Source: Burkholderiaceae bacterium
GTDB lineage: Bacteria; Pseudomonadota; Gammaproteobacteria; Burkholderiales; Burkholderiaceae_C
Reading direction: 5' to 3'
NCBI GenBank assembly: GCA_017856435.1
Contig: JAFMFB010000010.1
Location: 1 to 64,000 of the forward strand
DNA length: 64,000 bases
Shown: one piece after another, positions 58,143 through 64,000 of the stretch
How the letters are laid out: every line of letters begins with the position of its first letter
How positions within the stretch are numbered: position 1 is the first letter of the stretch
Position numbers and translations under genes: made by a program
Notes under the pieces: generated by a model
Database searches by the model: none
What the model was told of the DNA's origin: nothing
What the model saw: the letters and a program-made list of their open reading frames with translations, nothing else

Positions 58143-58727
58143 ATGACCAGCACCACCATGGCCTACGATGCCCACGAGGACCGCGTCTGGTTGTCATTCA
58201 ACGATGACAGCCCACGCCTGTGGCTCACCCGCCGCCTGATCGAGCAACTGTTCAGTCATGGTTTGTCCTTGCTGGAAAAAACCACAGGAGGCGAACAGGG
58301 CGGTGCCGATGCGGCGACACGGATCGCCCTGGAGCATCAGTTGGCACTCAATGAATTGCTTCCTGGTGAGCAGAAATTACCCATCAAGATGGGGCAGGAA
58401 AGTCCACAGCAGACCCAGCGTGAAACCCATGTCCTGTGCCGCGGTATCACCATGAATTTCAGTGATCGAAATTGCGAGCTGATCTTTTTGCTCCCTGAGG
58501 GACAACGCAAGCTGGCCATGTCGCGTGTGATGATGCACCGTTGGCTGCATGGGCTCAATCTGGCCGTACGCCAGGCCCGCTGGGCGCTTACCAGAGTGCC
58601 GCAGTGGCTCAATCAAAGTCAGCTCCCTGCAGCCATCCAGGCGCTGACCGAAATGCCGATCCCCCGGGAACTTGATGAGGATGACGATCCGCCAGCGCCC
58701 ACCGGCCCGGCTGATCCGCAACCCTGA
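58143..58727 (+). CDS. Conserved-looking hypothetical protein
   Basis: A 194-residue soluble protein from ATG 58143 (MTSTTMAYDAHEDRVWLSF). It has no signal peptide, membrane segment or motif that I recognise. The C-terminus is acidic and Pro-rich (LDEDDDPPAPTGPADP). Codon use and composition look like neighbouring genes, and the opposite frames are broken, so it is probably real. It is divergent from rhlE and 136 bp upstream of ettA on the same strand. No function is proposed. Confidence 0.7.
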   Translation: MTSTTMAYDAHEDRVWLSFNDDSPRLWLTRRLIEQLFSHGLSLLEKTTGGEQGGADAATRIALEHQLALNELLPGEQKLPIKMGQESPQQTQRETHVLCRGITMNFSDRNCELIFLLPEGQRKLAMSRVMMHRWLHGLNLAVRQARWALTRVPQWLNQSQLPAAIQALTEMPIPRELDEDDDPPAPTGPADPQP

Positions 58728-58863
58728 GTTTTCATGCGAGCAGCCCGCCCTGCGATAATCTGACCCTTCCCGAACGCACAGGGTCTAATCCGCAGGTTCA
58801 GACGCAGCAGTTCGTTTCGCCGGCCGGTTGGCCGCATTCCCGCTACCTGACAACACCCAAGCT

Positions 58864-60525
58864 ATGGCTCAATATGTTTTTTCGATGAATCGCCTTGGCA
58901 AGATCGTGCCGCCCAAGCGCCACATCTTGAAGGATATTTCACTGAGTTTTTTCCCCGGCGCCAAGATTGGCGTGCTGGGTCTAAACGGTTCGGGCAAGTC
59001 CACCCTGCTCAAAATCATGGCCGGCGTGGACAAAGAATTCGAGGGCGAAGCAATTCCCATGGCCGGCCTGAAAATCGGATATCTGCCCCAGGAACCCCAA
59101 CTGGAGCCTGATGAAACCGTGCGGCAGGCCGTTGAAGGTGGCATGGGCGAGGTCAAGGCCGCGCAGGCCCGCCTGGAAGAAGTCTATGCGGCCTACGCCG
59201 AGCCCGATGCCGATTTCGATGCGTTGGCCGCCGAACAGGCCCAGCTCGAGGCGATTCTGGCAACGGCCGGTGATGGGGGCGACCATCAGCTGGAAATTGC
59301 GGCCGACGCCTTGCGCCTGCCGGCCTGGGACGCTGTTATCAAAAACCTGTCGGGTGGTGAAAAACGTCGGGTGGCGCTTTGCCGCCTGTTGCTGTCCAAG
59401 CCGGACATGCTGCTGCTGGACGAGCCCACCAACCACCTGGATGCCGAATCGGTGGACTGGCTCGAGCAGTTTCTACAGCGCTTCCCGGGCACCGTAGTGG
59501 CTATCACGCACGATCGTTATTTCCTGGACAACGCGGCCGAGTGGATTCTCGAACTTGACCGTGGCCATGGCATTCCCTACAAGGGCAACTATTCCAGCTG
59601 GCTGGAGCAAAAGGAAGCCCGCCTGGAGCAGGAACAGAAGACTGAAGACGCCCGCACCAAGGCCATGAAGAAGGAATTGGAGTGGGCGCGTCAGAACCCC
59701 AAGGGCCGGCAAGCCAAAAGCAAGGCCCGTTTGGCCCGCTTTGAGGAACTCAGCGATTTCGAATACCAGAAGCGCAACGAGACACAGGAAATTTTCATTC
59801 CAGTGGCCGATCGCCTGGGCAATGAAGTGATTGAATTCAAGAATGTCAGCAAATCGTTTGGCGATCGCCTGCTGATCGACGATTTGAGTTTCAAGGTGCC
59901 TCCTGGCGCCATTGTCGGCATCATTGGCCCCAACGGTGCCGGCAAGTCCACCTTGTTCAAAATGATTGCCGGCAAGGAACAGCCCGACAGCGGTGAAGTG
60001 CAGATTGGCAAGACCGTGCACATGGCCTTTGTCGACCAGTCGCGCGATGACTTGTCCAATGACAAGACGGTTTGGGAAGACGTTTCCGGTGGGCTGGATA
60101 TTTTGACGGTGGGCAAATTCCAGATGCCCAGCCGGGCCTACTGTGGACGTTTCAATTTCAATGGCGGCGATCAGCAGAAGAAGGTGGGCATGCTGTCCGG
60201 CGGTGAACGCGGCCGCCTGCACCTGGCCAAGACCTTGATTGCTGGCGGCAATGTCTTGCTACTGGACGAGCCCTCCAACGACCTGGACGTGGAAACCCTG
60301 CGCGCGCTGGAAGACGCCCTGCTGGAGTTTGCCGGCTCGGTGATGGTGATCAGCCACGACCGTTGGTTTCTTGACCGCATCTGTACCCATATCCTGGCCG
60401 CCGAAGGGGACAGTCAGTGGGTATTCTTCGATGGCAACTACCAGGAATACGAAGCAGACAAGAAAAGGCGCCTGGGCGAAGAGGGCGCCAAACCCAAGCG
60501 GGTGCGCTACAAGGCCCTCAAATAA
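58864..60525 (+). CDS. ettA: ABC-F protein EttA (energy-dependent translational throttle)
   Basis: A 553-residue protein with two ABC domains and no membrane part: first Walker A GLNGSGKSTLL and signature NLSGGEKRRVALCRLLLSKPDMLLLDEPTNHLDAESV, an interdomain arm with charged helix LEQEQKTEDARTKAMKKELEWARQNPKGRQAKSKARLARFEEL, and second Walker A GPNGAGKSTLF with LSGGERGRLHLAKTLI. It starts MAQYVFSMNRLGKIVPPKR, the EttA N-terminus. It binds the ribosomal E site and gates translation by ATP/ADP ratio. The ORF track's 12 extra residues are dropped. Confidence 0.94.
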   Translation: MAQYVFSMNRLGKIVPPKRHILKDISLSFFPGAKIGVLGLNGSGKSTLLKIMAGVDKEFEGEAIPMAGLKIGYLPQEPQLEPDETVRQAVEGGMGEVKAAQARLEEVYAAYAEPDADFDALAAEQAQLEAILATAGDGGDHQLEIAADALRLPAWDAVIKNLSGGEKRRVALCRLLLSKPDMLLLDEPTNHLDAESVDWLEQFLQRFPGTVVAITHDRYFLDNAAEWILELDRGHGIPYKGNYSSWLEQKEARLEQEQKTEDARTKAMKKELEWARQNPKGRQAKSKARLARFEELSDFEYQKRNETQEIFIPVADRLGNEVIEFKNVSKSFGDRLLIDDLSFKVPPGAIVGIIGPNGAGKSTLFKMIAGKEQPDSGEVQIGKTVHMAFVDQSRDDLSNDKTVWEDVSGGLDILTVGKFQMPSRAYCGRFNFNGGDQQKKVGMLSGGERGRLHLAKTLIAGGNVLLLDEPSNDLDVETLRALEDALLEFAGSVMVISHDRWFLDRICTHILAAEGDSQWVFFDGNYQEYEADKKRRLGEEGAKPKRVRYKALK

Positions 60526-60599
60526 ACCCCCGAGCCTGAGGCTTCAGAACAAGACCTCAGGTGCCTGCAATGCGGGGCGTGCTTTTCAGCCCGATCGGC

Positions 60600-61475
60600 T
60601 CAGGGTTTGCCGCTCACGCTGATGGGCTTGAGTGATCGCAGGTAGGCAATCAGGGCCGACATGTCCTCGGCATTGATGGTCTTGTAGAAGGGGAATCCCA
60701 TCGGCGGTTTCATCGGTTGGCCATTTTTATCGATGCCTTCGCGAATCCCGCGTTCGATCTGGGCATCGGTGGCATTTTTCAGCCCAGTTTCGTGAGGTGT
60801 CAGGTTGCGCGACACACTGACACCCCAGGGGCCACGAAATTCCTGCCCACCGGCACCCAACTGCAACATCTGAAGCATGCCTTTTTGATCCCGCGGGTTG
60901 TGGCAATCCATGCAGTGGCCGATGTTGGCCAAGTACTCGCCATACTTCACCTTGTCACGCGGGGAGGGTGCCTTGACCTGCTTGATGGCGGGCCCATAAC
61001 TGGGTGGCAAGGGAATGTGGTACTTCGACTTGGGGACTTTGTTGCTGACCGCGGGCTGCGCACGCAAGTAGGCAATGATGGCGGCCAGATCATCGTCCGA
61101 CATTTCCCGATAAAAGGAAATGGGCATGGGCGGCCCGATCACCGTCTTGTCAGGACGGATGCCTTCCCGGATGGCCTTGGCCAACTGAGTATCGGTCCAC
61201 CGACCGATCCCAGTCTCTCTATCGGGCGTGATGTTCGGGGCGTAAGCTTTAAATGGGGGTTCATCAAAGACCATGCCACCTGACAAACCCTTGTCCAGCA
61301 AGGGCTCGCCCTGAGGGCCACGCTGAAAGTGACAGTTGCCACAGGCAACGACACCATTCATCAGGTACTTGCCGCGTTCAAGCAAGGCCACTGAGCCTGG
61401 CTTGCCTTGCGACATTGCGGGTGAACTGCACAGGAGAAGGTAAAACCCTAAAGCGGCGAGCCATCGAGTCATCAT
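60600..61475 (-). CDS. Periplasmic diheme cytochrome c
   Basis: A 291-residue protein with signal peptide MMTRWLAALGFYLLLCSSPAMSQG and two c-type heme sites: VACGNCHF (CxxCH, about residue 48) and GHCMDCHNP (about 190). Each domain has an axial Met candidate (MPISFYREMSDDDLAAIIAYLRAQP; MGFPFYKTINAEDMSALIAYLRSL). The two halves look like duplicated cytochrome c domains, as in electron-carrying subunits of alcohol/aldehyde dehydrogenases. No dehydrogenase is adjacent, so the partner is unknown. ATG 61475 and 61472 are both possible, following AAGGAAG. Confidence 0.88.
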   Translation of the reverse strand: MMTRWLAALGFYLLLCSSPAMSQGKPGSVALLERGKYLMNGVVACGNCHFQRGPQGEPLLDKGLSGGMVFDEPPFKAYAPNITPDRETGIGRWTDTQLAKAIREGIRPDKTVIGPPMPISFYREMSDDDLAAIIAYLRAQPAVSNKVPKSKYHIPLPPSYGPAIKQVKAPSPRDKVKYGEYLANIGHCMDCHNPRDQKGMLQMLQLGAGGQEFRGPWGVSVSRNLTPHETGLKNATDAQIERGIREGIDKNGQPMKPPMGFPFYKTINAEDMSALIAYLRSLKPISVSGKP

Positions 61476-61541
61476 GATGCTTCCTTGATCGGGGGATCGG
61501 TTGAACAGGCAACCATCTTCAATGCTCGGCACAGGATCTGA

Positions 61542-61555
61542 CTGAGTTACATCAA
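61542..61555. promoter_or_regulatory. Weak FNR-like site upstream of the cytochrome c gene
   Basis: On the reverse strand TTGAT-GTAA-CTCAG matches eight of ten FNR positions. The centre is about 74 bp before the start codon, suiting a -41.5 activator site with a 32-nt leader. A second imperfect match, TTGAC-CTGA-GTCAC, occurs at 61626-61639. Both are weaker than the box at 46513. Confidence 0.3.
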
Positions 61556-61655
61556 GTAATTTGAATATCCATTGACAACTTCATGGCGCCGGCCCGGGTC
61601 TGGCCGCGTCAGGGTTTGCCGCCCCGTGACTCAGGTCAAGTTGGCAGGCGATGGG

Positions 61656-62654
61656 CTATCGATGCAGGGAGTTCGCAGCGGGCCAGAAGTGGCCCTGATG
61701 GCTCAGGTCGCTGGCCGCCATGACCGCATTGACCGTGGCGCGCGCGCTGACCTCAGCGGCCAGGGTAGCCAGCAGCACTGGATCGGCCACGGCGGCATTG
61801 CTGCCAGTAGCCAGCGCAAACATGAGATCACCGTCAAATTGGGTATGCACCGGGTTGATCGAGCGGGCCAGGCCATCGTGCGCCACCTGCGCCAGACGTT
61901 GGGCCTGAGGCTTGGCGAGCGCGACGTCAGTGGCAACCACACCAATCGTGGTGTGGCTGCCTGCCATCAGATGAGCCGGTGTCTGGCCTGCCAGTAGCGC
62001 ACTGCGGCTGTTGCGCAGGGTTTTGCCGTCGCTAGTGCGCGCGCCGCAAATCACCGCGCCGGTGGCCGGGTCCAGCACATCGCCCACCGCATTGCAAACC
62101 ACCAGTGCGCCCACGGTGATGCCCGCCACGCTCAGAGAGGCTGTGCCGACCCCGCCTTTCATGGCATAGGCCTGCCCGAACAGCTTGCCCACCAGCGCGC
62201 CACAGCCGGCTCCCGCATTACCCTGGGCAGGCGCTTGCGAACTGGCTGAGCGGCAGGCCTGATAGCCCGCATCTGCGTCGGGTCGGATATTGGCGTCGCC
62301 CACGCCCAGGTCATAGATCACGGCCGCCGGAACGATGGGTACGAGCGCGTGTCCGGTGCGGTAGCCAATGCCTTGTTCTTCCAGCCAGCGCATCACGCCC
62401 GCCGCCGCATTCAGCCCCCAGGCACTGCCGCCACTGAGCAGCACGGCATGGACCCGCTCGACCAGATTGCCTGGCGCCAGCAGGTCGGTTTCACGGGTGC
62501 CAGGTGCTGCCCCGCGCACATCCACCGCGGCCACCGCGCCGGCGCGTGCCAGTACGACCGAGCAACCCGTGGGGCGGCGCGGGTCATTGAAATGCCCTAT
62601 CTCAATGCCGGCAACCTGGGTGATGGCGCCGGGATGCAATTTGCCTGCGTTCAT
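61656..62654 (-). CDS. P1-family (DmpA/NylC-like) N-terminal nucleophile peptidase
   Basis: A 332-residue protein: ITQVAGIEIGHFNDPRRPTGCSVVLA, GTRETDLLAPGNLVERVHAVLLSGGSAWGLNAAAGVM, GAGCGALVGKLFGQAYAMKGGVGTAS and the autocleavage region GSHTTIGVVATDVAL, where a Thr would become the N-terminal nucleophile. Relatives are L-aminopeptidase/D-esterase DmpA and nylon oligomer hydrolase NylC. Substrates could be beta-peptides or N-terminal amides; the real one is unknown. It stands alone, divergent from dnaE. Confidence 0.87.
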   Translation of the reverse strand: MNAGKLHPGAITQVAGIEIGHFNDPRRPTGCSVVLARAGAVAAVDVRGAAPGTRETDLLAPGNLVERVHAVLLSGGSAWGLNAAAGVMRWLEEQGIGYRTGHALVPIVPAAVIYDLGVGDANIRPDADAGYQACRSASSQAPAQGNAGAGCGALVGKLFGQAYAMKGGVGTASLSVAGITVGALVVCNAVGDVLDPATGAVICGARTSDGKTLRNSRSALLAGQTPAHLMAGSHTTIGVVATDVALAKPQAQRLAQVAHDGLARSINPVHTQFDGDLMFALATGSNAAVADPVLLATLAAEVSARATVNAVMAASDLSHQGHFWPAANSLHR

Positions 62655-62714
62655 GACCGAAGTTTATGCCTTGTCAAGCGCTAATTGACCGGCAGGATTT
62701 TCTACAATGGTCCC

Positions 62715-64000
62715 ATGTTTGTTCACTTGCGTCTGCATACCGAGTTTTCTGTCGTTGATGGCACCAACCGCATTGACCAGGTTGTCAGCGCTGCCGCGGC
62801 CAACGGACAGCCGGCGTTGGCCATCACCGATTTCAACAATCTTTTTGGGGCCATCAAGTTCTACAAGGCCGGTCGCAGCCAGGGCATCAAGCCGATCATC
62901 GGTGTAGAGGTCCAGCTCGATGGTCTGGGCCAGGACCCTGGCGCGATTTCACGCCTGCTGCTGCTGGTGCAAAACAGGCAGGGCTACCTTAACCTGTCGG
63001 AGATTCTGGCGCGTGCCTGGACCCACCATGTCGTGAAAGCCCAGGCGGTAGTCAAGCTGACTTGGCTGCAGGAGTTGAACGAAGGCTTGATTGCGCTGTC
63101 CGGAGCGCAGGCCGGGGCAGTCGGACAGGCCCTGATGCAAGGCGATGCTGACCGCGCGCATGCCCTTGCCCTGGAGTTGTCCACCTTGTTCCCGCATCGC
63201 TTTTATCTGGAACTGCAACGGGCGGGCCGGCCCGACGATGAGTCCCATGTCAGTGCCGCAGTCCAATTGGCCGCCCGCATGAAGCTGCCGGTGGTGGCCA
63301 CCCATCCGGTGCAGTTCACCCTGGAAGATGACTACGAGGCGCATGAGGCGCGGGTATGCATTGCCGAAGGTGAAATCCTGGCCAATCCACGCCGCCAGCG
63401 CAAGTTCACCCGTGAGCAGTATTTCAAGAGCGCCGATCAGATGGGCGCATTGTTTGCCGATCTGCCCAGTGCACTGAGCAACGCCCTTGAAATCGCCAAG
63501 CGCTGCAACCTCACGCTGGAGCTGGGCAAGCCGCAGTTGCCCAATTTCCCGATCCCGCCGGGCATGAGTCTTGAGCAATATTTTCGCCAGATGTCTCATC
63601 AGGGCCTGCAGGAGCGTCTGCAACACCTGTATCCCGACACCCCAAGCCGCGAGCGCGAACAGGGGCGTTATCTGCAACGCCTGGAATTCGAGATCGACAC
63701 CATCCTCAAGATGGGCTTTCCGGGCTACTTCCTGATTGTGGGTGACTTCATCCAATGGGCCAAGACGCACGACTGCCCGGTCGGGCCGGGGCGCGGCTCG
63801 GGTGCGGGCTCGCTGGTGGCCTACGCACTCAAGATCACTGATCTCGATCCGCTGCAGTACAACTTGCTGTTCGAGCGTTTCCTCAACCCCGAGCGGGTGT
63901 CGATGCCCGACTTTGATATTGATTTCTGCCAGGCCAACCGCGACCGGGTGATTGACTATGTGAAGGAAAAATACGGTAAGGAGGCGGTCAGCCAGATCGC
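62715..64000 (+). CDS. dnaE: DNA polymerase III alpha subunit, N-terminal part (runs off the window)
   Basis: 428 codons are open to the right edge. The start [22 protein letters not shown] is the PHP domain of DnaE, followed by [35 protein letters not shown], and later the polymerase region [41 protein letters not shown] and [14 protein letters not shown], where the catalytic Asp residues lie (PDFDIDF). It is the replicative polymerase. The PHP motif HLRLHTEFS keeps His residues. The start is ATG 62715; a TACAAT box ends only six bases before it. Confidence 0.95.
   Translation, partial: MFVHLRLHTEFSVVDGTNRIDQVVSAAAANGQPALAITDFNNLFGAIKFYKAGRSQGIKPIIGVEVQLDGLGQDPGAISRLLLLVQNRQGYLNLSEILARAWTHHVVKAQAVVKLTWLQELNEGLIALSGAQAGAVGQALMQGDADRAHALALELSTLFPHRFYLELQRAGRPDDESHVSAAVQLAARMKLPVVATHPVQFTLEDDYEAHEARVCIAEGEILANPRRQRKFTREQYFKSADQMGALFADLPSALSNALEIAKRCNLTLELGKPQLPNFPIPPGMSLEQYFRQMSHQGLQERLQHLYPDTPSREREQGRYLQRLEFEIDTILKMGFPGYFLIVGDFIQWAKTHDCPVGPGRGSGAGSLVAYALKITDLDPLQYNLLFERFLNPERVSMPDFDIDFCQANRDRVIDYVKEKYGKEAVSQI

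Noticed and set aside
62685-62714. Leaderless promoter for dnaE (TACAAT six bases before the ATG)
   Set aside because: No -35 box at a workable distance: TTGACC gives a 12-bp spacer and TTGTCA a 26-bp one.

Overview
The window looks like a Burkholderiales (Betaproteobacteria) chromosome, probably Comamonadaceae. The reasons are three Bug-type tripartite-tricarboxylate binding proteins, the block phosphomannomutase - waaC - waaA / tolC - rhodanese - pcm, betaproteobacterial housekeeping genes (ftsK, lolA, trxB, xerD, rpmB-rpmG, ettA, dnaE), and a fairly even, moderately high GC content. I see no tRNA, rRNA, CRISPR array, insertion sequence or prophage. The family assignment is inference from gene content; no database was consulted.

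Layout. (a) 1-13 kb is an organosulfur catabolic region. A truncated SdhB/FrdB-like iron-sulfur gene and a LysR regulator diverge at the left edge. Next comes a leftward operon of a HisD-family dehydrogenase (HpsN-like), a Bug protein and a choline-sulfatase-type sulfatase, followed by a LacI regulator, a GntR regulator and the rightward operon suyA-suyB-slcC-comC. Together these encode oxidation of dihydroxypropanesulfonate to sulfolactate, interconversion of sulfolactate enantiomers, and C-S cleavage to pyruvate and sulfite. Clear operators lie in the regulator gaps: two LacI-type sites 99 bp apart and a perfect 20-bp palindrome beside the suyA promoter. (b) 13-26 kb is core genome: xerD, an Ala/Pro-repeat lipoprotein, rpmB-rpmG, trxB, ftsK-lolA, ogt, a hexose-phosphate mutase, LPS core genes waaC and waaA, tolC, a rhodanese and pcm. 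(c) 26-31.2 kb is a TetR-controlled RND efflux operon. (d) 31.3-43.3 kb is a tight 12-gene catabolic locus: GntR regulator, LivKHMGF transporter, Bug protein, LeuCD-like hydro-lyase, hydantoinase-type amidohydrolase, fumarate-reductase-type flavoprotein and an isocitrate-lyase-family lyase. Its substrate cannot be named from sequence; family logic suggests a cyclic amide or imide that becomes a branched C4-C6 diacid. (e) 43.4-46.5 kb holds msrA and a ZnuD-like TonB receptor with a small exported partner. (f) 46.5-51.9 kb is an operon of an AMP-forming acyl-CoA ligase, a 2-oxoacid dehydrogenase (E1 alpha, E1 beta, E2) and a dedicated acyl carrier protein, preceded by a perfect FNR box. (g) 52-64 kb is mixed housekeeping: a metallo-hydrolase, pdxH, an XdhC-like gene, sodC, a ChaC-like gene, gloA, rhlE with a structured leader, ettA, a diheme cytochrome c, a P1-family peptidase and the 5' part of dnaE.

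The most unusual parts are the uncharacterised locus in (d), the carrier-protein-containing oxoacid dehydrogenase operon in (f), the sulfatase plus sulfonate-dehydrogenase pairing in (a), and the triple-hairpin leader of rhlE.
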